Positions 1-5,317 are shown, counted from the first letter of the stretch. The stretch: 5,633 bases of DNA from Desulfohalobiaceae bacterium (GCA_021737115.1 JAIPER010000260.1:1-5633); one strand, 5' to 3'. The notes: generated by a model from the sequence alone, not told the origin. Numbers and translations are program-made.

Positions 1-1026
1 GCAAAGCTGCGCCGAAGTTCCGAAAAGGAAGGCTGGGGGCTTTTCCTGCGGGAAGTAACTCATGCTGACCACCCCCCGACGCTGATAGAGTATCCGGCCT
101 GGGTCAAGCCGATCAAGACCGTGTTCGACCTGATCAAGGTCGTGCCGGGCTACTTTGAAACCGACATCAGCCTCCCCTTTTTTCTTTTCCTGAGTCTTTT
201 TTTCGCCATGATTGTCGGGGATGCCGGTTATGGCGCCCTGTTCATCCTGGCCACCCTGGCGGCCAGGCGCTTTACCCCGCTTCCTGGGCACGTCTTTTGG
301 CTGTTGCTGGTCATGAGCGGATCGACCGTGGTCTGGGGACTGCTGACCGGAAACATCTTCGGTCTTGAGGCGCTGCCCGCTGCCTTCAGGCCTTTGCAGA
401 TAGAGTGGCTGACCGGCCAGGATGCGGACAGACACCTCATGCTCCTGTGTTTCGTCATCGGAGCGGTCCAGCTCAGCCTGGCCCATGTCTGGCGATTTCT
501 GCTGCTGCTCCCCGGTCTCACCGCCCTGGCGCAGCTGGGCTGGATCATGGTTACCTGGTCCATGTTCTTTTTGGCCAGACGATTTGTGCTTTTGGAGCAG
601 TTTCCGGATTTCATGTACATCGTCCTGGGGAGCGGTCTGGTTCTCATTGCGGCCTTCATGCGGCCGCTTCGATCCATAGGCCGGAACTGGCCGGAATACG
701 TCCGGCTCCCCCTGGATCTCATCAGCAGTTTCGTGGACCTTGTTTCCTACATCAGACTCTTTGCCGTGGGCATGGCCACCTACGCCATTGCCGCGGCCTT
801 CAACGAAATGGCCGCAGAAGTGGGCAGCGGCGGTTTTTTCTATGGTCTGCTCGCGGCCTGCGTAATATTTTTCGGCCACGGCCTGAACATCCTGCTGGCC
901 ACCATGGGCGTCCTGGTGCACGGGGTGCGGCTGAACACTCTCGAGTTTGCCGGTCATACCGGTATTCAATGGTCTGGCAGACCATTTAAACCTTTTGTCC
1001 GTTCTCGAACCGAAAGTCAAATCTGA
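1..1026 (+). CDS. atpI: V-type ATP synthase subunit I (a-subunit homologue), C-terminal membrane part
   Basis: This is the static membrane subunit of a V/A-type rotary ATPase, which forms the ion half-channels against the proteolipid ring. The frame is open from base 1, so the N-terminal cytoplasmic arm is off the window; 341 residues are visible, roughly the C-terminal half of a usual 600-residue protein. Signatures in order: a PAWVKPIKTVFD approach to the membrane, GYFETD, then FFAMIVGDAGYG in the first membrane helix (around residues 57-78), several further hydrophobic helices, and SYIRLFAVGMA near residues 249-259. Arg252 there aligns with the essential channel arginine of the family. The tail has WSGRPFKPF, typical of the subunit I C-terminus. 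The stop at 1024-1026 is 13 bases before subunit K, so the two are surely cotranscribed. Family assignment is secure; ion specificity cannot be read from this piece alone. Confidence 0.95.
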   Translation, partial: AKLRRSSEKEGWGLFLREVTHADHPPTLIEYPAWVKPIKTVFDLIKVVPGYFETDISLPFFLFLSLFFAMIVGDAGYGALFILATLAARRFTPLPGHVFWLLLVMSGSTVVWGLLTGNIFGLEALPAAFRPLQIEWLTGQDADRHLMLLCFVIGAVQLSLAHVWRFLLLLPGLTALAQLGWIMVTWSMFFLARRFVLLEQFPDFMYIVLGSGLVLIAAFMRPLRSIGRNWPEYVRLPLDLISSFVDLVSYIRLFAVGMATYAIAAAFNEMAAEVGSGGFFYGLLAACVIFFGHGLNILLATMGVLVHGVRLNTLEFAGHTGIQWSGRPFKPFVRSRTESQI

Positions 1027-1039
1027 CAGGAGAAGACCT

Positions 1040-1513
1040 ATGGATATGCAACTCATGGCTGCTCTGGGAAAAGCCGGGGCTGCAGCCGCTTTGTGCCTGG
1101 CTGCGGCCGGGTCGGCCCTGGGGACCGGGACCGCCGGCATGGCTGCTATCGGGGCCTGGAAAAAGGCCTATGCCCAGAACAAGACCGCCCAGTTCATCCT
1201 GATCACCTTTATCGGGGCCCCATTGTCACAGACGATTTACGGTCTGATTTTGATGAACATGATGCTGGGAATCAGTCAGCAGGCCCTGGACAACGGGGGC
1301 GACTTCCTCAACTGGCCGGCCATGCTCACAGCCGGAGTAACCGGAGGCTTGGCCATGGGGGCCTCGTCCTGGTTCCAGGGAAAGGCCGGGGCGGCGGCCG
1401 CCGACGCCCTTGGGGAAACGGGTCAGGGGTTCGGCAATTATCTTTTGACCATCGGTATAGTCGAGACCGTGGCTCTGTTTGTCATGGTCTTTGTCCAAGG
1501 GACCTTTTCTTGA
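1040..1513 (+). CDS. atpK: V-type ATP synthase subunit K (proteolipid, four-helix c-subunit)
   Basis: Rotor-ring subunit that carries the ion through the membrane. The 157-residue protein is very hydrophobic and has two helical hairpins, the duplicated form. Hairpin 1 (about residues 10-76) has the conserved SQTIYG segment and no acidic residue in its second helix. Hairpin 2 (about 93-153) carries the ion-binding carboxylate Glu142 in IVETVALF. Ser63, Gln64, Gln113 and Glu142 correspond, by my recollection of the E. hirae NtpK sequence, to its Na+ ligands Thr64, Gln65, Gln110 and Glu139, with the same 29-residue Gln-Glu spacing. The ATG at 1040 is chosen because AGGAG (1028-1032) lies 7 bases before it; a longer in-frame start at 947 would overlap subunit I. 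It follows subunit I directly and ends the ATPase operon in this window. Confidence 0.95.
   Translation: MDMQLMAALGKAGAAAALCLAAAGSALGTGTAGMAAIGAWKKAYAQNKTAQFILITFIGAPLSQTIYGLILMNMMLGISQQALDNGGDFLNWPAMLTAGVTGGLAMGASSWFQGKAGAAAADALGETGQGFGNYLLTIGIVETVALFVMVFVQGTFS
1486..1511 (+). terminator. Weak candidate intrinsic terminator at the end of atpK
   Basis: GGTCTTT (1486-1492) can pair with the stretch 1498-1504 to give seven pairs, two of them G-U, around a 5-base loop, followed by TTTTCTT. It overlaps the last codons of atpK. The stem is short and part-wobble, so termination would be partial at best. It is the only terminator-like structure between the ATPase genes and the Hpt gene. Confidence 0.28.
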
Positions 1514-1538
1514 AACAAAAGTGAGACATGTGTGCAAT
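1510..1538 (+). promoter_or_regulatory. Candidate sigma-70 type promoter for the Hpt-activator operon
   Basis: TTGAAA (1510-1515, five of six matches to the -35 box) and TGCAAT (1533-1538, four of six to the -10 box) are separated by 17 bases, 45 bases upstream of the Hpt start. The -35 box overlaps the atpK stop codon. The decamer TGAGACATGT (1522-1531) in the spacer also occurs, inverted, at 3734-3743 in the luxR upstream region. The -10 match is poor, so read-through from the ATPase operon remains an alternative. Confidence 0.3.
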
Positions 1539-1582
1539 TTTACCCTTTACATGAAAAAAGAAGTCGTATAGAAGGAAATTTT

Positions 1583-1972
1583 ATGATCCAATCTAAACAA
1601 CCGGAACAGGTGAAAGAGTATCTCGACCTTGACAATCTGAGAAACCGGTTTTCCGGGAAATCGCGTTTGCTCTTCATCATGAAGCAGGAGTTCGTCGCCC
1701 TGCAGCAAAGTGTTATTCCGGAAATGCAGTCAGCCTATGCAGAGCAGAACAGGCAGGCCCTCAAGGACCTGGCCCACACCCTAAAGGGGAATGCTGCCTT
1801 GATAGGGGCCCTGCGGGTCCGGGAGATGTCCGAACAGATAGAGGCTCTATCTGATGAGGATCTGGAGAGCCTGAAAAATCACCTCGATCAACTCCCATCG
1901 GTTATGCGGCAGACCATCGATTACCTCGAATGGTTTCTGGAGGATCGCGATTCCTGTCTTGAGGACAAATGA
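1583..1972 (+). CDS. Stand-alone Hpt (histidine phosphotransfer) domain protein
   Basis: A 129-residue, soluble, helical protein with the Hpt signature AHTLKGNAALIGA; His65 is the predicted phosphorylated residue, in the usual context for the four-helix bundle. The rest of the chain, rich in Glu, Gln and Leu, fits the surrounding helices, and no kinase or receiver domain is attached. Such proteins relay phosphate between a hybrid kinase's receiver domain and a final response regulator. The ATG at 1583 is preferred over the in-frame GTG at 1532 because GAAGGAA (1571-1577) sits just before it, and the added 17 residues would be unlike the family. Its stop overlaps the next start (ATGA, 1969-1972), which implies translational coupling and makes the downstream REC-PAS-sigma-54 activator the obvious partner. 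The donor kinase is not in the window. Confidence 0.88.
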   Translation: MIQSKQPEQVKEYLDLDNLRNRFSGKSRLLFIMKQEFVALQQSVIPEMQSAYAEQNRQALKDLAHTLKGNAALIGALRVREMSEQIEALSDEDLESLKNHLDQLPSVMRQTIDYLEWFLEDRDSCLEDK

Positions 1973-3720
1973 AACAATCCATTCTCTACATCGATGACGA
2001 CCGGATGAGTCGCCAGGTCATCGGGACCTATCTTGAAGAACTCGGGTACACGGTCTCCCTGGCGGAATCGGGTGAAAAGGGTCTTGAAGCCTTTCACGAG
2101 GGCGATGCGGAAGTCATTCTTCTGGACCTTCGGATGCCTGGAATGCATGGTTTCGAAGTCCTCAAGCGGATCCGGAAACAGGATTCCGATATCCCCATAC
2201 TGGTGATTTCCGGAGTCGGGGAGATGCAAGACGTCATTCGGGCGCTCCGTTTAGGGGCCACCAACTATGTCATCAAATCCCTGGAGGATCTGGGCATCCT
2301 GGAAAAGTCGGTCAGGATGGCTTTTCATAATCTCGATCTGGTCAGGGAGAAGAGGGTCTATCAAGAACGACTGGCCCAGACCCTGGAAGAAAAGGAACGC
2401 TATCAGAAACAGCTGGAATCGATTTTCAACAGCATACCCGACGGCCTCATCACCATTGATGCCCGGGGGACTGTGCTTGACTACAATCAGGCCATGGAAG
2501 CGATGTGCCCCCTTGGAAAGAAATTGAAGATCAACCATTTCACCTCGACCTCTGAGTCCAAGATTGCGGAGGATTGCTGTCTGGGAATCCTGGAGCAGAG
2601 CCGGAGGAAAAACAGACAGGTTCTGAACCGGAGGGTGGAGTGTTCCTTTTCCAATTCGGACCAGAAGGTCCTTCTGGTGACCGCTTCCCCTATACGTAAT
2701 AATCAGGAAGAGCTGACCGGGGCAACCATGATCATCAAGGACATCACCCGGGAACAGGAGTTGGAAGAGCAGATCCAGAACCGCCGCCGCTTCAAGAACA
2801 TCGTCGGCAAGAGCCATAAAATGCAGCGGATCTACACCCTGATCCGGCAGTTGAGCACCGTGGACTCCACCGTGCTTATTCTGGGTGAAAGCGGGACCGG
2901 CAAGGAAAACGTGATGGATGCCCTGCATTACACCGGAATCAGGTCGTCAGGCCCTTTGTGCAAGGTCAACTGTTCCGCTCTGTCCGAAGACCTGTTGGAC
3001 AGCGAACTCTTTGGTCATGTCAAAGGGGCCTTCACCGGGGCCCATAAAGACAAGATCGGTCGGTTCGAGGCGGCTCACGGGGGAAGTATCTTCCTCGACG
3101 AAATCGGTGAAATTTCTCACCGCATTCAACTCAAGCTGCTCAGAGTCCTTGAAAACAAGTCCTTTGAAAGGGTCGGCTCCAGTCAGACCATCAAGGTCGA
3201 TTGTCGAATCATTTCCGCCACTAATGTCGATCTGACCCAGAAAGTCAAAGAAGGGACCTTTCGTGAAGATCTTTACTATCGGCTCAAGGTCTTGACCATT
3301 TCCCTCCCCCCCCTGCGGGAGCGGAAAGAGGACATCCCTCTGCTGGTCGATTATTTCTGCCGGCACTTCAGCCACGAGTTCCAAAAAGAGGTCTTCGGAG
3401 TGAGCAATGCGGTCATGAATGTCCTCATGCGTTACGACTGGCCCGGAAATATCCGTGAACTCAAACACACCCTGGAGCACGGCTGTCTTCTCAGCCCAGG
3501 AGGCATGATCAAGATGGAGCACCTTCCGCTGGAACTCATCGATTTCAGCGGTTCCCCAAGTCTGGGCCTGGGATCAAAAAAACCCCGGGAACTGACCCGG
3601 GAACACATCGAACAGGCCCTGACCCAGGCCGAAGGCAACAAATCCAAAGCAGCCCAGATCCTCGGCTGTCACCGCAAGACCCTCTACCGCAAGATTGAAC
3701 AGTTCAAACTCCCCCTCTGA
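1969..3720 (+). CDS. Sigma-54-dependent response regulator, REC-PAS-AAA+-Fis HTH
   Basis: A 583-residue NtrC-family enhancer-binding protein that remodels sigma-54 RNA polymerase. The receiver domain (1-120) has the acidic triad Asp9-Asp11, phosphoacceptor Asp53 in LLDLRMPG, Ser81 and Lys103. A charged, probably coiled-coil linker (122-150) leads to a PAS domain (about 148-262) with four cysteines, C180, C203, C204 and C225. The AAA+ domain (about 276-510) has Walker A GESGTGKE (306-313), the sigma-54-contacting GAFTGA loop (353-358), Walker B SIFLDE (373-378) and WPGNIREL (491-498). The Fis-type helix-turn-helix is at 557-579. All motifs needed for activity are intact. NtrC-type regulators are usually near 460 residues; the extra length is the PAS insert, which suggests a second input besides phosphorylation. 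It is coupled to the Hpt gene by a 4-base overlap, with GAGGA (1961-1965) as ribosome site. A sigma-54 promoter lies about 180 bases after its stop. Confidence 0.95.
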   Translation: MKQSILYIDDDRMSRQVIGTYLEELGYTVSLAESGEKGLEAFHEGDAEVILLDLRMPGMHGFEVLKRIRKQDSDIPILVISGVGEMQDVIRALRLGATNYVIKSLEDLGILEKSVRMAFHNLDLVREKRVYQERLAQTLEEKERYQKQLESIFNSIPDGLITIDARGTVLDYNQAMEAMCPLGKKLKINHFTSTSESKIAEDCCLGILEQSRRKNRQVLNRRVECSFSNSDQKVLLVTASPIRNNQEELTGATMIIKDITREQELEEQIQNRRRFKNIVGKSHKMQRIYTLIRQLSTVDSTVLILGESGTGKENVMDALHYTGIRSSGPLCKVNCSALSEDLLDSELFGHVKGAFTGAHKDKIGRFEAAHGGSIFLDEIGEISHRIQLKLLRVLENKSFERVGSSQTIKVDCRIISATNVDLTQKVKEGTFREDLYYRLKVLTISLPPLRERKEDIPLLVDYFCRHFSHEFQKEVFGVSNAVMNVLMRYDWPGNIRELKHTLEHGCLLSPGGMIKMEHLPLELIDFSGSPSLGLGSKKPRELTREHIEQALTQAEGNKSKAAQILGCHRKTLYRKIEQFKLPL

Positions 3721-3729
3721 CTTTTTGAA

Positions 3730-3775
3730 TGTGACATGTCTCAGGTTTTCCTGGGAACAGGTGTGGCATGCCCCA
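3730..3775 (+). promoter_or_regulatory. Two tandem palindromic sites, candidate activator-binding enhancers
   Basis: TGTGACATGTCTCA (3730-3743) and TGTGGCATGCCCCA (3762-3775) agree at 11 of 14 positions, and each is an imperfect palindrome around a central CATG. Their centres are exactly 32 bp apart, about three helical turns, so they face the same side of the DNA. They lie about 188 and 156 bases upstream of the predicted sigma-54 start, the usual range for NtrC-type enhancers. That the neighbouring activator binds them is inference. The first copy starts 10 bases after the activator's stop codon. Confidence 0.5.
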
Positions 3776-3860
3776 CTTCAGGTTCGGCTTCTCTGCCGGC
3801 ATCGGTTTTCCCTCCCAGACCGGCAATCGGCTTCGGCTGCGCTTTGGTATCTTTCATTGG

Positions 3861-3898
3861 TAGAAATTCCAGGTGAGTCTTCGAACCTGGAATTTCTA
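3861..3898. repeat. Perfect 14-bp inverted repeat with 10-bp spacer
   Basis: TAGAAATTCCAGGT (3861-3874) is repeated as its exact reverse complement at 3885-3898. The right arm ends one base before the -24 element of the sigma-54 promoter, and the repeat centre is about 45 bp upstream of the predicted start. No T-run follows, so it makes a poor terminator. An operator site whose occupant would touch or exclude sigma-54 polymerase is the better reading, but no binding protein can be named. Confidence 0.85.
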
Positions 3899-3914
3899 TG
3901 GCACATTCTTTGCT
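3899..3914 (+). promoter_or_regulatory. Sigma-54 (-24/-12) promoter for the PAS-LuxR gene
   Basis: TGGCAC (3899-3904), five bases, then TTGCT (3910-3914) matches the consensus TGGCACG-N4-TTGCW at every conserved position except the G after TGGCAC. The GG and GC pairs have the required 12-base offset. Transcription should begin near 3925, giving a leader of about 53 bases before the ATG at 3978. It lies between a sigma-54 activator gene and a regulator gene, with enhancer-like palindromes upstream, which raises confidence well above a chance match. Confidence 0.8.
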
Positions 3915-3977
3915 CATCAATTGGAAGAGCTGGAACAAAAGAATTGTGTTGAAAAAAATATTGCCAGGGAGGGAGAT

Positions 3978-4646
3978 ATGTTTCAGGAAATGGCAACTCC
4001 TAGAAATAACAGGGTTTCAACGAAAAAGCAGTCGGATGATGGTTTCAAGCTGATGAATATCCTCTTTGACTCCATCTCCACGCCCATGCTGTTCATGGAT
4101 GAAACCGGAGAGGTCCTGGCCGTGAACTCCAGTTTGACCAGGAAGCTGGGCTGGAGGAAAAGAGATCTCCTCGGACACAACATCCGGCAGTTGATTCATG
4201 AACAGTTTCACGGGGCCTTTTTTCAACTCCAGAATTCACTGCGCAGAGACGAGCAGTCCTGGCAGCAGGACCTGGGAGTGATCGATTCCGCCAGGCAGAA
4301 ATATGAGGCCAGGTTTCGGGTGCAGCGGGTGCAGCTCGATGGAAAGCATATTTTCTCGATGAGTATTCAGGCAAAATCAGATCCAACATCGCCGATTCAG
4401 GACCCGCTGCTGAAGGTGGACAAGGATCTGCTCAAACTGACGCCGACTGAAATGGAGGTTTGTCAGTATATTCAGGATGGGCTGACCAGTAAGGAAATAG
4501 CGGAGAAATTGTATTCCTCCTTTGAGACCATTCAGACCCACCGTAAGAATATTCGCAAAAAAATGGGACTTAAAGGATCAAAGACCCCTCTGTGCACCTA
4601 TCTTCGGGTGAACAAAAGGCTGCCCGGAAGCTATTACTACCAGTAA
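3978..4646 (+). CDS. PAS domain LuxR-family transcriptional regulator
   Basis: A 222-residue soluble regulator. After a polar N-terminus, residues about 25-132 form a PAS sensor domain, with a PMLFMDETGEVLAVN start and a GWRKRDLLGHNI segment typical of the fold. Residues about 150-208 form the GerE/LuxR helix-turn-helix (LTPTEMEVCQYIQDGLTSKEIA, recognition helix around 183-195, ending KKMGLKG). No receiver domain is present, so control is probably through a PAS ligand rather than phosphorylation; the ligand cannot be read from the sequence. The ATG at 3978 is chosen because a strong AGGGAGGGAGA ribosome site lies directly before it. The longer GTG start at 3873 lies inside the inverted repeat and upstream of the predicted transcription start. 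The gene follows a sigma-54 promoter, and a small conserved gene follows 31 bases later, probably in the same transcript. Confidence 0.9.
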   Translation: MFQEMATPRNNRVSTKKQSDDGFKLMNILFDSISTPMLFMDETGEVLAVNSSLTRKLGWRKRDLLGHNIRQLIHEQFHGAFFQLQNSLRRDEQSWQQDLGVIDSARQKYEARFRVQRVQLDGKHIFSMSIQAKSDPTSPIQDPLLKVDKDLLKLTPTEMEVCQYIQDGLTSKEIAEKLYSSFETIQTHRKNIRKKMGLKGSKTPLCTYLRVNKRLPGSYYYQ

Positions 4647-4677
4647 CAACCCCTGTGAACCGCGAGGGAGGCGGAAG

Positions 4678-4920
4678 ATGCTGCGAATTTCCAAACAAAC
4701 CAAGTCCACACCTGAGGAGATCATCGATCGGGCCGTGAAGTACTTTGGGGAAGGCGGGGAAAATCTGGACGAAGTCAGCCGGGATGCATGCTGCGTTACC
4801 TTCGAAGGGGGAGGCGGCTATGTCAGGGTAAGCATCGCTGATGAGTCGGGTCAGCGCACGGTGGACATCGAAACCAGGGAGTTTGATTACCCGGCCAAGG
4901 AGTTTTTGGGTAGGCTCTGA
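4678..4920 (+). CDS. Small conserved protein of unknown function (80 aa)
   Basis: An 80-residue soluble protein with no signal peptide or membrane segment. It reads as helix-then-strand: TPEEIIDRAVKYFGEGG (11-27), a CysCys pair (38-39), FEGGGGYVRVSI (42-53) and an acidic, aromatic tail DIETREFDYPAKEFLGRL. I recall similar small proteins, with the same EGGGG and RE-DY pattern, annotated as hypothetical in sulfate reducers and other anaerobes; no function is known to me. The start is supported by AGGGAGG (4665-4671), seven bases from the ATG at 4678. It lies 31 bases after the PAS-LuxR gene with no terminator between, and is followed by a hairpin and then an intrinsic terminator, so it is probably the last gene of the sigma-54-driven unit. 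Confidence 0.8.
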   Translation: MLRISKQTKSTPEEIIDRAVKYFGEGGENLDEVSRDACCVTFEGGGGYVRVSIADESGQRTVDIETREFDYPAKEFLGRL

Positions 4921-4941
4921 ATATCGAAACGACTGTTGGGG

Positions 4942-4962
4942 CCCGGGAACACTGTTCCCGGG
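4942..4962 (+). repeat. GC-rich 9-bp hairpin after the small conserved gene
   Basis: CCCGGGAAC (4942-4950) and GTTCCCGGG (4954-4962) are perfect reverse complements around a 3-base ACT loop. The right half also belongs to a perfect 12-base palindrome, GTTCCCGGGAAC (4954-4965). AAAAG follows instead of a T-run, so by itself it is not a standard + strand terminator. It probably stabilises the transcript end or works with the terminator 10 bases downstream. Confidence 0.75.
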
Positions 4963-4972
4963 AACAAAAGCG

Positions 4973-5002
4973 GCTGGATGCGACATCCAGCTTTCTTCAT
5001 TT
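4973..5002 (+). terminator. Intrinsic terminator of the luxR-small protein unit
   Basis: GCTGGATG (4973-4980) and CATCCAGC (4984-4991) form a perfect 8-bp stem with a CGA loop, followed by the T-rich tail TTTCTTCATTT. It lies 53 bases after the stop of the 80-residue gene and separates that unit from ppsA. The T-run is interrupted by C, so efficiency may be less than complete. Confidence 0.7.
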
Positions 5003-5103
5003 ATACTTACGGTCGGCATAAATTGAGGTTTTCATTATTCGGTATCTTGGTAGTCGATGACGTATGTTTCGGCGCCCCTGCAATTTATTCCTCCCGTAAG
5101 TAT
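5003..5103. other. 101-nt imperfect hairpin element, possible structured RNA or MITE-like sequence
   Basis: ATACTTACGG (5003-5012) and CCGTAAGTAT (5094-5103) are perfect reverse complements. Nested inside, in register, are GG/CC (5015-5016 with 5090-5091), ATAAATTG with CAATTTAT (5018-5025 with 5081-5088) and AGG with CCT (5026-5028 with 5077-5079). This gives 23 pairs with only small internal loops and an apical region of about 48 bases. I do not recognise 5S, SRP, 6S or any riboswitch family I know in it. It could be a small RNA, a leader element, or a short element with terminal inverted repeats; no clear target duplication flanks it. Confidence 0.5.
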
Positions 5104-5141
5104 TTATAATTTTAAATAGTTACACAAAATGGCCAAGCAAC

Positions 5142-5161
5142 ATGGATCAGAATGGATCAGA
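5142..5161 (+). repeat. Tandem direct repeat of a decamer
   Basis: ATGGATCAGA occurs twice with no gap (5142-5151 and 5152-5161). A period of 10 bp puts both copies on the same face of the helix, which would suit a protein-binding site upstream of ppsA. A replication-slippage duplication is an equally simple explanation. Confidence 0.8.
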
Positions 5162-5204
5162 GTAATCCAGTAAAAATTGTATTTTATATTGATATTGTCA
5201 AGCA

Positions 5205-5313
5205 GATATCAGAAGTTGGCCCAAAATGAAGCTCCTATCCTACGTGATCTCACAAAGGTTTCATCGAAGGTAAATACAAACCGCAATTTTTGCCAACTTC
5301 TGGGATTAGGAGG
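5205..5313 (+). promoter_or_regulatory. Long hairpin and anti-SD segment in the ppsA leader
   Basis: CAGAAGTTGGC (5210-5220) pairs perfectly with GCCAACTTCTG (5292-5302). The stem extends with interruptions inward (5223-5225 with 5287-5289, and 5227-5228 with 5284-5285) and outward to 5205 with 5307. It ends directly before the Shine-Dalgarno AGGAGG (5308-5313). In its loop, CTCCTATCC (5232-5240) complements GGATTAGGAG (5303-5312) with one bulged base, which would mask the ribosome site. The two pairings cross, so they are either a pseudoknot or alternatives. A role in translational control is inference; no known riboswitch core was recognised. Confidence 0.5.
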
Positions 5314-5317
5314 ACGT

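Larger units (their letters stand above)
4921..5317. other. 397-base gene-free region before ppsA
   Basis: No credible protein gene is visible on either strand here. In order it holds two hairpins (the second an intrinsic terminator), a 101-nt imperfect hairpin element, an isolated perfect -10 hexamer TATAAT (5105-5110) with no convincing -35 box at the right distance, a tandem decamer, and a long hairpin reaching the ppsA ribosome site. From about 5100 the region is much more AT-rich than the flanking genes. The ppsA promoter could not be placed with confidence. Confidence 0.8.

Noticed and set aside
287..300. GGCACG-N4-TTGG, a sigma-54-like match inside atpI
   Set aside because: The essential GC of the -12 element is GG, and it lies deep inside a coding region with no sensible downstream unit.
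1532..1582. Upstream GTG extension of the Hpt gene
   Set aside because: It has no ribosome site and would add 17 residues foreign to the family, and the ATG at 1583 has a good SD.
2251..3522. Long minus-strand open frames opposite the sigma-54 activator
   Set aside because: They are complements of an unmistakable coding region; their translations show no family motif and no ribosome sites support them.
3828..3839. CGGC-TTCG-GCTG mini-hairpin as a terminator of the activator gene
   Set aside because: The stem is only 4 bp with one wobble pair and is followed by GC-rich sequence, not a T-run.
3695..3952. Small open frames on both strands in the activator-luxR gap
   Set aside because: They have no ribosome sites or recognisable domains, they conflict with each other, and the region is better explained by regulatory sites.
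3873..3977. Longer GTG start for the PAS-LuxR gene
   Set aside because: It lies inside the inverted repeat and upstream of the predicted transcription start, while the ATG at 3978 has a strong SD directly before it.
4570..5019. Minus-strand open frame of about 149 codons over the small conserved gene
   Set aside because: It is antisense to luxR, the 80-residue gene and the terminator, and its translation looks like a shadow.
5003..5103. Identity of the hairpin element as 5S rRNA, SRP RNA or 6S RNA
   Set aside because: The length is near 5S or SRP, but the conserved internal motifs of those RNAs are absent and the 6S central bubble arrangement is not seen.
5218..5232. GG/GC pair resembling a sigma-54 promoter before ppsA
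   Set aside because: The spacing is 13 rather than 12 and the -12 element reads AAGC instead of TTGC.
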